Part shown: positions 4,894 to 11,390 of the stretch, one piece after another
How positions within the stretch are numbered: the stretch's first letter is position 1
Layout: every line of letters starts with the position of its first letter
DNA from: Gammaproteobacteria bacterium
GTDB lineage: Bacteria; Pseudomonadota; Gammaproteobacteria; Steroidobacterales; SZUA-146
Reading direction: 5' to 3'
Assembly: GCA_003228965.1 (NCBI GenBank)
Contig: QIGP01000078.1
Span: 1 to 11,390 of the forward strand
Length of the DNA stretch: 11,390 nt
The notes under the pieces: generated by a model
What the model saw: only the letters and a program-made list of their open reading frames with translations
The model's database searches: none
Told to the model about the DNA's origin: nothing
Program-made: the position numbers and the translations under genes

Positions 4894-5985
4894 GTGAGTG
4901 AAAGCAGTAATAATTCAGACAACGATGCCGACGTAACTACCGACGAAGTGTCGGAGGATGCGGCGTCTTCAGATTCGACTGACCGCGCCGTGCAGGTTGA
5001 GAGTCACGACGAGGAAGGTCACAGTGATGAGACTGTGGGCGCTGACGACTCAGATTCTGAGTCAGTTGCCGGCACTTCAGAAGATGAAAGCGTCGAAACC
5101 TCTGGGCCGGTGCTCGAGGTGATCGAAGGCTCTGGAGGGCAAGACACAGAAGCTGTAGCTGACGGAGTAACCCGGCCAATGCAATCTGAAATGCCGTTTG
5201 CCGTGGTTGAAGGTGAGCCCTACACGCAGCTTCCTCAAGATCTTTACATTCCGCCTCACGCGCTGAAGATTTTTCTGGAAGCGTTTGAAGGTCCGCTTGA
5301 CTTGTTGTTGTACCTGATCAAGCGTCAGAACCTCGATATTCTTGAGGTACCAATCGCAGAGATTACCAGGCAGTACACGGAATACATCGATTTAATGGCC
5401 AACATGCAGCTGGAACTGGCCGGGGAATACCTGGTCATGGCCGCGATGCTGGCAGAAATTAAATCTCGCATGTTGCTTCCTCGCATGAACGAGGAAGAGG
5501 GCGAGGAAGACGATCCACGCGCAGAACTTGTGCGACGTTTGCAGGAGTACGAGCGCTACAAAAAAGCAGCGGAAGACATCGACAACCTGCCGCGCATGGA
5601 GCGCGACAATTTCGTCGCTACGGCCGCAGTACTGCACGAGCCTGTTGAAGAACTGGTACCTGAAGTCGATTTGCGTGAAGTACTAATTGCATTGCAAGAA
5701 GTGTTTCGACGTGCCGAAATGTACAAGCATCACCTGGTCGAAGCAGAAACGTTGTCGGTCCGCGAAAAAATGAGCGACGTGTTGAGTCGTTTGGCCAATA
5801 ACGAGTTTCACGATTTTACAGACTTTTTCAACGTCACCGAGGGTCGAATGGGCGTGGTAGTTACGTTCCTTGCAATCCTTGAGTTAGTTAAAGAGTCACT
5901 GATTGAGCTAGTGCAAAGCGAACCTTTCGCACCGATTCACATACGCACTAGTTCCGATAGTAACGCCAAAAGTGGCAACGGTTAG
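4894..5985 (+). CDS. scpA: ScpA, kleisin subunit of the Smc-ScpAB condensin, with acidic N-terminal extension
   Basis: A 363-residue kleisin that bridges the Smc heads and binds ScpB in the chromosome-condensing complex. The conserved body begins at about residue 96 with MQSEMPFAVVEGE. It continues through LEAFEGPLDLLLYLI (128-142), the EITRQYTEYIDLM helix, AGEYLVMAAMLAEIKSRMLLP (176-196), and the C-terminal winged-helix end DFTDFFNVTEGRMGVVVTFLAILELV (307-332). Residues 1-95 are an added low-complexity segment: 29 are Asp or Glu and only two Lys or Arg. The GTG at 4894 is the first start codon in an open frame and has GGGG eight bases upstream. The ATG at 5179 aligns with the usual family N-terminus and has GGAG 11 bases upstream, so a shorter protein (268 residues) is possible. 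scpB follows after 21 bp. Confidence 0.93.
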   Translation: MSESSNNSDNDADVTTDEVSEDAASSDSTDRAVQVESHDEEGHSDETVGADDSDSESVAGTSEDESVETSGPVLEVIEGSGGQDTEAVADGVTRPMQSEMPFAVVEGEPYTQLPQDLYIPPHALKIFLEAFEGPLDLLLYLIKRQNLDILEVPIAEITRQYTEYIDLMANMQLELAGEYLVMAAMLAEIKSRMLLPRMNEEEGEEDDPRAELVRRLQEYERYKKAAEDIDNLPRMERDNFVATAAVLHEPVEELVPEVDLREVLIALQEVFRRAEMYKHHLVEAETLSVREKMSDVLSRLANNEFHDFTDFFNVTEGRMGVVVTFLAILELVKESLIELVQSEPFAPIHIRTSSDSNAKSGNG

Positions 5986-6006
5986 AACGGGGTAGTTAAG
6001 AATACG

Positions 6007-6870
6007 ATGGACCATAAAATAATCAAGAACGTGGTTGAAGCCTCAATGTTTGCGGCGGGACGACCGATGTCGATGAACGAGCTGTTGCGGCTGTTCAGCG
6101 AAGACGAGCGGCCAGAACGCAAGGTCATGAAAGAGCTTATTGACGAGCTTACCCAAGAATACACCGAACGTGGTATCGAGCTTGTTGAAGTAGCCAGCGG
6201 TTACCGCATTCAAGTACGGCACCACATGGGCGAATGGTTGGGACGCTTGAGCGAGCGGCGTCCACCAAGGTACTCACGCGCTCTCATGGAAACGCTGGCC
6301 CTCATTGCCTATCGTCAGCCGATAACGCGTGGCGACATCGAAGCCGTGCGCGGCGTGAGTGTCAGCAGTAACATTATTCGTACCCTGCTTGAACGAGGCT
6401 GGGTGCGCATTGTGGGCCACCGCGACGTGCCAGGGCGTCCAGCCATGTTCGGTACGGCGAAGGACTTTCTGGACTACTTCAACTTGAAGTCGCTCGACGA
6501 GTTGCCAAGTCTTGCAGAACTTAAAGACATTGACAGCATGAATGAAGAGCTCGACTTCGGTAGTCCTCCTTACGAAGACGGCGAAGATGTCGACGACCTT
6601 AAAACAGCAGACGGTGGCGACACCCGTGCTGAATTTGAAGAAGAATTCGAAGAAGAGCTTGCGCTGGATGAAAACGCTGTCGATGAAGACAAAGAAGAGC
6701 GCGCTCACGACGAATACGACGCAGGCGCAGATGATGAAGAGTCTGCCCACGACGACAGCGATAACTCAGATGCCGATGACGAAGCTGTTGAAAATGACGA
6801 ATTAGACGGCCACGAGTCCGACGCAGAAGAGTCTGACAATGTCAACGAACCCAAGACTCTTAGCGCCTGA
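6007..6870 (+). CDS. scpB: ScpB, winged-helix partner of ScpA, with long acidic C-terminal tail
   Basis: A 287-residue protein whose first 175 residues are a normal ScpB: paired winged-helix domains beginning IIKNVVEASMFAAGRPMSM, with ELVEVASGYRIQ (58-69), the RYSRALMETLALIAYRQPITRGDIEAVRG signature (88-116) and GHRDVPGRPAMFGTAKDFLDYF (137-158). ScpB dimers bind ScpA and regulate Smc loading onto DNA. Residues 178-287 form an acidic tail: 49 of 110 are Asp or Glu and only five are Lys or Arg. The tail includes a 12-bp tandem duplication at 6631-6654 encoding EFEEEFEE. The tail is probably disordered. The start ATG has only a weak Shine-Dalgarno, as expected for a gene coupled to scpA 21 bp upstream. 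rluB begins 13 bp after its stop. Confidence 0.95.
   Translation: MDHKIIKNVVEASMFAAGRPMSMNELLRLFSEDERPERKVMKELIDELTQEYTERGIELVEVASGYRIQVRHHMGEWLGRLSERRPPRYSRALMETLALIAYRQPITRGDIEAVRGVSVSSNIIRTLLERGWVRIVGHRDVPGRPAMFGTAKDFLDYFNLKSLDELPSLAELKDIDSMNEELDFGSPPYEDGEDVDDLKTADGGDTRAEFEEEFEEELALDENAVDEDKEERAHDEYDAGADDEESAHDDSDNSDADDEAVENDELDGHESDAEESDNVNEPKTLSA
6631..6654 (+). repeat. 12-bp tandem duplication in the scpB tail
   Basis: gaatttgaagaa is followed directly by gaattcgaagaa, identical except for one T/C change, encoding EFEE twice. It marks the tail as slippage-prone low-complexity sequence. Confidence 0.7.
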
Positions 6871-6883
6871 AGGTAGAACCAGG

Positions 6884-7732
6884 ATGACGGCCATACGCAT
6901 TCAAAAATCTTTGGCTAACGCAGGCGTAGGCTCGCGCAGGCAAGTCGAGAGGATGATTCAGGAAGGCCGCATCATTGTAAATGGTGAGCGGGTTATTCTT
7001 GGACAGAAAGTAACTCCGAGCGACCGCATTATGGTCGACGGCAAGCGGGTCATGCTCGAAGAAGAGGAAGCGGCGAAACAGGTGCTTGTTTACCACAAGC
7101 CTGTCGGCGAAATAACAGGACAGCGTGACCCGCACGGCCGGCCTTCAGTTTTCGATAACTTGCCCGACCCTGATCAGGGTCGCTGGATTGTGGTGGGTCG
7201 ACTCGACATTAATAGCTGTGGGTTGCTGCTGTTTACGAACGACGGTGAGTTAGCTAATCGGCTGATGCATCCTTCAAACGCTCTGCAACGAGAATACGCT
7301 GTTCGGGTGCTTGGAAAAGTTACGCAAGAAACGCTTACCAAACTTGCAAAGGGTGTTGAACTTGAAGACGGCATGGCTCGTTTCAAGCGTATCAAAGAAG
7401 GCGGAGGGGAAGGAGCTAACCGTTGGTTTCGTGTCGTACTAACAGAGGGCCGTCAACGCGAGGTCAGGCGTATATGGGAAGCGGTTGACTGCAAAGTAAG
7501 CCGGCTAATACGTGTCAGGTTTGGCAACATCAATTTGGAAAAGACGTTACGTCCAGGAAAAACGCGACTACTCACAGACGGTGAAATGGCGCGGCTCTAC
7601 ACGCTGGCGGGGCTTACCCGCAGTGACGCCACTGAAGGCACACCACTTCCCGACGACAAAAAGAAACCTCGTCCCGGTGAGAAAAAGAAGCCCGCCAGCA
7701 AGAAACGTCCGCGAGGAATGTTTCGCCGCTAG
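6884..7732 (+). CDS. rluB: RluB-type 23S rRNA pseudouridine synthase
   Basis: A 282-residue RsuA/RluB/RluF-family enzyme; RluB converts U2605 (E. coli numbering) of 23S rRNA to pseudouridine. An S4 RNA-binding domain occupies about 1-60 (RIQKSLANAGVGSRRQ, then IVNGERV). The catalytic domain carries HKPVG (71-75), the active-site GRLDINSCGLLLFTNDG (105-121, catalytic Asp108) and GRQREVRRIWEAV (189-201). The last 25 residues are rich in Lys and Arg, a usual basic tail for this family that probably contacts rRNA. I chose the ATG at 6884, which has AGGT nine bases upstream and does not overlap scpB. An ATG at 6839 in the same frame would add 15 residues inside the scpB end and lacks family support. 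RluB rather than RluE or RluF is judged from the fit with the trpS-scpAB neighbourhood. Confidence 0.94.
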   Translation: MTAIRIQKSLANAGVGSRRQVERMIQEGRIIVNGERVILGQKVTPSDRIMVDGKRVMLEEEEAAKQVLVYHKPVGEITGQRDPHGRPSVFDNLPDPDQGRWIVVGRLDINSCGLLLFTNDGELANRLMHPSNALQREYAVRVLGKVTQETLTKLAKGVELEDGMARFKRIKEGGGEGANRWFRVVLTEGRQREVRRIWEAVDCKVSRLIRVRFGNINLEKTLRPGKTRLLTDGEMARLYTLAGLTRSDATEGTPLPDDKKKPRPGEKKKPASKKRPRGMFRR

Positions 7733-7804
7733 AATGTAGCTTGGCAAACGCTTTGTTTGTTGGCTTTCAGGTAGCCTGGTTCGGTGCGATAAAAATAACA
7801 GTGG

Positions 7805-8566
7805 TTACTTTGGCTGTGAGTCAAACGTTTGGCCTGTAGTACCCTTGCTGTCTGGACCCAGGCAGTAAATAAACGGCAGCAATATTTCCTCAGGTAGTTT
7901 CAGCAATGACTTGTCTTCGGCTGGATAGGCCGCTGCACGCATGTCTGTGCGTGTTGCGCCCGGCTTTACGCTATTGGCTCGAATGCCGTCTTCCCGGTCG
8001 TGTTCGTCCGCGAACGTTTGCATGAATCCTTCAACGCCAAACTTGGACACAGCATACGCACCCCAGTGAGCTCGCCCCGTGCGTCCTACGGAGCTGGACG
8101 CGAATACAACTGAAGCATCTTTGGACTCCAGCAGAAGGGGAATGCACGACTGAGTGAGTAGAAACACGGCGTTCAGGTTTATGTGAATGACGTCGTGCCA
8201 GGCCATCGGTGTGTAGTGAGCGATAGGGGCTTTTTCGCCAAGAATTCCGGCAATGTGGGCGAGCCCATCCAGTCGTCCGAACTCTTTTTGCATAACGTTA
8301 GCAAGCTCCCCATATTGGTCGAGCTTGGCGAGCTTGAAGTCGAGCGGCAAAATGGCTGGCTGAGACCCGCCATCGACTATAATCTCGTCGTACACACGTA
8401 GGAGCTTCTTAACGTCGCGGCCGTTAAGTATGACCGTCGCACCAAGTTGTGCACAGCGTTTGGCGAGCGCGGCGCCAATGCCGTCGCTAGCACCTGTAAT
8501 TAATAGAACGCGATCGGCGAGTACATCGGGTTCTGGGGTGTAATCTGGTAACGAAAGAATCGACAT
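7805..8566 (-). CDS. yciK: YciK-type short-chain dehydrogenase/reductase
   Basis: A 253-residue classical SDR oxidoreductase of the YciK group; the physiological substrate is not established. The Rossmann cofactor motif TGASDGIG is at 24-31. The usual NNAG is replaced by HIAG (104-107). Asn130 and the catalytic Ser158, Tyr171 and Lys175 (YAVSK) are all present, followed by KPGATRTDM (201-209). Arg50 in NGRD after the second strand suggests NADP(H) preference. The ATG at 8566 has GGAG 13 bases upstream, a longer spacing than usual. It is the last gene of a leftward group that includes rmuC and a MupP-like phosphatase; in Pseudomonas yciK also directly follows mupP. It converges on rluB with a 72-bp gap that contains no strong terminator. 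Confidence 0.92.
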   Translation of the reverse strand: MSILSLPDYTPEPDVLADRVLLITGASDGIGAALAKRCAQLGATVILNGRDVKKLLRVYDEIIVDGGSQPAILPLDFKLAKLDQYGELANVMQKEFGRLDGLAHIAGILGEKAPIAHYTPMAWHDVIHINLNAVFLLTQSCIPLLLESKDASVVFASSSVGRTGRAHWGAYAVSKFGVEGFMQTFADEHDREDGIRANSVKPGATRTDMRAAAYPAEDKSLLKLPEEILLPFIYCLGPDSKGTTGQTFDSQPK

Positions 8567-8594
8567 GGTTTTTATGCAGCTCCGACTTTAAAGG

Positions 8595-9404
8595 TTAGGA
8601 CGAGCGTGCTTTGCGTGCCGCCTGCCAGCTCGTGAGCATACCCCGCAAGCCGGTGGGCAGGCCAGTGGATACGGGCGACGCGTGGGTGGCGGGCCGTTTC
8701 CACCACGCCAGTTCGTGGCTAATGATGATCTGATTGGCAGGCATCGCTTTTGGCTGGCAGGCCGTGATGTCAAGTAGTTCGTTTGCAAGTTCGGACGAAT
8801 TATCGCCTAGCAACATTTGAGGTGGTCGTAACAGGCGAGGGTCTTCATAGTGCTGTGGAGTACGTAGTACGCCAAGCGCATGCAGTCGCGCCGCCCATTG
8901 TCCAAGTGATGACGCTTTTTGAGCGGTCATGCCCGAGGCCAAGGCTACCATTTCATGAAGTGAGCCAAAGCGTAGTTCTGCGTATTGGTTCCAGGCTTCT
9001 AAGGAATCAATTGCCACACGCTGTTGCGACATGAGCGCGCCGTGCAGGTGGCGGTGTAGTGCGTCGACGATTGGGGCCATGCTGTCAAGGTTGTTGTCCA
9101 CATTGTCGACGTGGGCACGGTGAGCTTTGCTTGTCTGTTTAAGTAACGCTTTAGTGATGGGATGACGGGCACTGGACGGCGTGCAGTCCGTCAGTTCTTC
9201 GTGCCACCAGACGCTTTTTTCTGCAATGACTTCGACATTTGCAGTGGTCAGCATGTCCATGGCATGAGCAAAGCACAGCGCGGCCTGAACGGCGGACTGT
9301 TGATTGCCCGCAAAGTGTGCCGCCCAATATCGCACTGAACCCTGAACAACCGACTGGCTAAAAAGCTGTGCAATCGGTGACTCCGGTTGAGTGTGCTCGG
9401 TCAC
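8595..9404 (-). CDS. Squalene/phytoene synthase-like protein, probably non-catalytic
   Basis: A 269-residue, largely helical protein. The pattern KSVWWHEEL (63-71) followed by HPITKAL (81-87), and later YAELRFGSLHEMVALASG (141-158), is that of the bacterial squalene/phytoene synthase-like proteins of the class I isoprenoid synthase fold, related to mitochondrial NDUFAF6. The two Asp-rich DxxxD motifs that bind Mg-diphosphate in real synthases are not visible: the first position reads FAHAMDM (45-51), and the second has no pair of Asp. I therefore expect a structural or lipid-binding role rather than prenyl condensation. The GTG start lies eight bases after the rmuC stop with no Shine-Dalgarno, so translation is probably coupled to rmuC. 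yciK follows 28 bp later. The family call is moderate; the function is unknown. Confidence 0.6.
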   Translation of the reverse strand: MTEHTQPESPIAQLFSQSVVQGSVRYWAAHFAGNQQSAVQAALCFAHAMDMLTTANVEVIAEKSVWWHEELTDCTPSSARHPITKALLKQTSKAHRAHVDNVDNNLDSMAPIVDALHRHLHGALMSQQRVAIDSLEAWNQYAELRFGSLHEMVALASGMTAQKASSLGQWAARLHALGVLRTPQHYEDPRLLRPPQMLLGDNSSELANELLDITACQPKAMPANQIIISHELAWWKRPATHASPVSTGLPTGLRGMLTSWQAARKARSS

Positions 9405-9412
9405 GAGGATGT

Positions 9413-10816
9413 TCAGATGTCTAGAGGCGTGGGACGGGTGAGATCTGAGTCTTCGGACGCGTCGGTTTCGGTTGGGCCATCGATGCCTTTACTGGTTGGG
9501 GCTTTCGACGTGCGCTTTAGTGTCGACTCTTCTATTTTCGACAAATCGCTTTGCGTGGCCGCCAGTTCTCGAGTGGTTATTTCGATGGGGTCGAGATCGG
9601 CAATGCTCTTGGAGCTGCGTACACCAAGCTCGGTGAATTTGCGGGCGCCGGGTAAAACATTGCGTTCCAGTGAGCCTATAGCTTTGTTGTACGTGTCGAC
9701 GCTTTGACCGAGGGACTTACCCATTTTTGCCATGTGCTCGGTAAATACGCCGACACGTTGGTAGAGCGTCTCCGCTAGGTCGCTAATTATTTCGGCGTTC
9801 TTGGCAAGATGCAGCTGTCGCCAGCCGTAGGACACCGTTTTTAGCAAGGCCATCAGGTTTGACGGTGTTGCCAAAATGACTTTTTGTGCGAGCGCATCGT
9901 CCAGTATGTTGTTGTCAACGTTTAAGGCGGCCGACAAGAACTGATCGCCGGGTAAAAACAAAATGATGAAGTCAGGACTTGTCGAAAACTGCTTCCAGTA
10001 ACCTTTGGACGACAGTTCACGAATGCGCTCTCGTACCTGACGTGCGTGGCGTGTGAGCGCCAGCTGTTTCGCGCTGTCTTCGGTAGCTTCTACTGCAGCC
10101 AGATAGGCATCGAGTGGTGTCTTTACGTCAACAACCAGTAAGCGGTCTTCCGGCAAATTCACCAGCATGTCAGGGCGAATCGGGCCGTCTGGAGTAGTGG
10201 TGTGTGCCTGTTCAACGAAGTCGCAGTGTTCGACCATGCCGGCCAGTTCAACCAGCCGTTTCAGGGTCACTTCCCCCCAACGGCCGCGCACTTCAGGTCG
10301 CTTAAGTGCGCTTACCAGGTTAGCGGTTTCAGCGCGCAGCGTACGTTGCTCGTTGTTCATTTGCTCTAGCTGCTGGTTAATGCCGCCAAACGCGCGAGCA
10401 CGCTCATGTTCTACTTTGGCAATTTGATCGCGAGTATCGCTGAGCGCTTTGGTAACAGGGGCAATCAGGGTTTCTACGGCTTTCTGCCTTGCGCCAAGCT
10501 CAGCTTCGGCCTTGGTTTGAAACTTGCCAAGGTTCTCGTGGGCTAGACGTAGAAACGATTCGCTGTTGTCTTTTAGTGAACGATTTGCCAGTTGGTCAAA
10601 ACTGGATTTGAGATGGTCGCTTGCCAGATCAAACGCGTGTTCCCGTTCTTCGGCCAGCGCTTGTTCGTTTTTAAGTTGCGATTCTAAAACGGCGGTTGCC
10701 GTGCGTGCGGCTCCCAGCTTGCGCATGGCCACTAAAGACGCAAACAGAATACCCAGGAGCATGCCCGCCGCCAGGCCCGCGCCAATCAGGGTGAGTTGTT
10801 CTTCAGTAAATGACAC
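9413..10816 (-). CDS. rmuC: RmuC-type DNA recombination protein
   Basis: A 467-residue RmuC homologue, close in length to the E. coli protein (475). rmuC limits certain inversions at short inverted repeats and is thought to be a nuclease. Residues 7-30 form one N-terminal membrane segment, and about 33-168 are coiled coil. The conserved domain follows: RGRWGEV (177-183), RPDMLVNLP (214-222), LLVVDVKTPLDAY (226-238, the Asp and Lys expected of a PD-(D/E)xK-type core), FLPGDQFLSAAL (287-298) and ILATPSNLMALLKTVSYGW (314-332). The C-terminus is a polar tail. I placed the start at the GTG at 10816, which has GAGG eight bases upstream and gives the usual short N-terminus before the membrane helix. 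A TTG at 10897 would add 27 unsupported residues. It lies 106 bp after the MupP-like gene. Confidence 0.94.
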   Translation of the reverse strand: MSFTEEQLTLIGAGLAAGMLLGILFASLVAMRKLGAARTATAVLESQLKNEQALAEEREHAFDLASDHLKSSFDQLANRSLKDNSESFLRLAHENLGKFQTKAEAELGARQKAVETLIAPVTKALSDTRDQIAKVEHERARAFGGINQQLEQMNNEQRTLRAETANLVSALKRPEVRGRWGEVTLKRLVELAGMVEHCDFVEQAHTTTPDGPIRPDMLVNLPEDRLLVVDVKTPLDAYLAAVEATEDSAKQLALTRHARQVRERIRELSSKGYWKQFSTSPDFIILFLPGDQFLSAALNVDNNILDDALAQKVILATPSNLMALLKTVSYGWRQLHLAKNAEIISDLAETLYQRVGVFTEHMAKMGKSLGQSVDTYNKAIGSLERNVLPGARKFTELGVRSSKSIADLDPIEITTRELAATQSDLSKIEESTLKRTSKAPTSKGIDGPTETDASEDSDLTRPTPLDI

Positions 10817-10824
10817 TGGCGTGG

Positions 10825-10828
10825 CCTC
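10825..10828 (-). promoter_or_regulatory. Shine-Dalgarno deciding the rmuC start
   Basis: GAGG on the minus strand lies eight bases before the GTG at 10816-10814. The alternative upstream TTG at 10897 has nothing comparable. Confidence 0.6.
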
Positions 10829-10832
10829 GCGG

Positions 10833-10848
10833 GCTCTCGAAAGAGAGC
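10833..10848 (-). other. Tetraloop hairpin just upstream of the rmuC ribosome binding site
   Basis: A perfect 6-bp stem gctctc/gagagc closes a 4-base loop (TTTC in the minus-strand transcript, GAAA on the plus strand). It ends four bases before the GAGG. No T tract follows, so it is not a terminator. It could protect the 5' end of a processed mRNA or affect ribosome access; both are inference. Confidence 0.4.
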
Positions 10849-10922
10849 GGTCGATTAAGGGCGATGGGGTAAACGTACTACAAATGGGCGGGCGCAACGA
10901 ATTTGTCGCAGGGATATTTTCA

Positions 10923-11390
10923 TTAAACGCCCAGGAGGGGGTTAATGTGGTTGATTAGCTCTTCAACTGAATCGACAACGGCGTGAGCGTTCCACGTGCG
11001 TGGATTGTCGGTCGGTAAAATGTAGCCGTAGGCGGCAGCCACGGTGTGCATGCCCGCGGTACGACCAGAGGTTACGTCGCTCAGTGCGTCGCCCACAAAC
11101 ACGCAATCCCTGGCCGCTACTTTTAACAGCGCTGCTGCGTGTAACGCGGGCATAGGGTGTGGTTTTCGTTTGGCGAGCGAGTCGCCTGAAACAACGCAGT
11201 GTGGGGTATGTGGCAGGGGCATTTGTGCAAGCACGGCCGTCGTTAAATATCCTGGTTTGTTGGTCACAATGCCCCAGCGGATGGAGTGAGATTCAAGTTG
11301 CCCGATCCAGTCTTCAATGCCTTCAAAAGCCCGTGTTTTTTTGGCCACATTGTTGGCATAAGCCTCCAGGAAATCGGCGACAAGTTGCTG
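10923..11390 (-). CDS. mupP: MupP-like HAD phosphatase, N-terminal part outside the window
   Basis: The C-terminal 155 residues of a HAD-IA phosphatase are visible; the frame is open to the right edge, so the start and the nucleophile motif DxDGT lie outside. Motif II is WGIVTNKP, motif III is the Lys in KRKPHP, and motif IV is VFVGDALSDV. The ending AAYGYILPTDNPRTWNAHAVV is closer to Pseudomonas MupP than to E. coli Gph. MupP removes phosphate from N-acetylmuramic acid 6-phosphate in a cell-wall recycling route. Position supports this: in Pseudomonas mupP is grouped with ubiG and yciK, and yciK lies downstream here. Phosphoglycolate phosphatase (gph) remains an alternative. A GTG at 11348 is internal to the open frame, and the family-like residues before it (QQLVADFLEAYANN) show it is not the start. 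Confidence 0.8.
   Translation of the reverse strand, partial: QQLVADFLEAYANNVAKKTRAFEGIEDWIGQLESHSIRWGIVTNKPGYLTTAVLAQMPLPHTPHCVVSGDSLAKRKPHPMPALHAAALLKVAARDCVFVGDALSDVTSGRTAGMHTVAAAYGYILPTDNPRTWNAHAVVDSVEELINHINPLLGV

Noticed and set aside
6542-6805. Lys/Thr-rich plus-strand frame inside scpB
   Set aside because: It is the shifted reading of the acidic GAx codon runs of the scpB tail, a composition artefact.
7791-7807. Weak hairpin (taac/gtta) plus five T residues at the yciK stop as a terminator
   Set aside because: Only four mostly A/T pairs, overlapping the stop codon; too weak to call.
10817-10897. 27-residue N-terminal extension of RmuC from TTG 10897
   Set aside because: No ribosome binding site, residues unlike RmuC N-termini, and GTG 10816 has a well-placed GAGG.
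10524-10958. Plus-strand frame of 144 codons opposite rmuC
   Set aside because: It is antisense to the clear rmuC coding sequence and has no family features.

Overview
The window reads as a core-genome segment of a gammaproteobacterium. The proteins resemble Pseudomonas/Marinobacter-type versions (YciO, the long form of TrpRS, ScpA, RluB, YciK, a MupP-like phosphatase), and the gene order trpS-scpA-scpB-rluB next to yciB/bolA/PPIase and yciO is familiar from that class. I cannot place it more finely from sequence alone. GTG and TTG starts are common. No mobile element, CRISPR array, tRNA or rRNA was seen.

Layout. (1) Positions 1-629 contain no convincing gene. They hold an AT-rich part with two mutually inverted near-palindromes, a possible leftward promoter, a region able to fold into several hairpins (298-391), and a good leftward intrinsic terminator (399-425). 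(2) 630-2321, minus strand: a tight operon yciB - bolA-like - lipoprotein parvulin PPIase, probably ended by the terminator at 399-425 after a 200-nt 3' UTR. (3) A 113-bp divergent spacer, then yciO on the plus strand (2435-3061). (4) 3062-3566: about 500 bp with a doubtful Arg-rich minus-strand ORF and the trpS leader. (5) 3567-7732, plus strand: trpS, scpA, scpB, rluB. The last three are spaced 21 and 13 bp and are surely one transcript. (6) Convergent to these, 7805 to the right edge on the minus strand: a MupP-like HAD phosphatase (cut by the edge), rmuC, a squalene/phytoene-synthase-like protein, and the short-chain dehydrogenase yciK.

How the genes fit together. ScpA and ScpB are the non-SMC subunits of the Smc-ScpAB chromosome condensin, and RluB and TrpRS are translation factors. 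The yciB-bolA-PPIase set touches the envelope: YciB is an inner-membrane protein and the PPIase an outer-membrane-type lipoprotein. MupP belongs to cell-wall recycling and RmuC to genome maintenance; YciK is an SDR of uncertain substrate.

Nothing here looks like a wholly new multigene system. The points most worth a second look are the noncoding first 600 bp (paired palindromes, structured RNA candidate, long structured 3' UTR), the acidic extensions on both condensin partners, the four-cysteine iron-sulfur-like motif of TrpRS, and the degenerate squalene/phytoene-synthase-like gene between rmuC and yciK.
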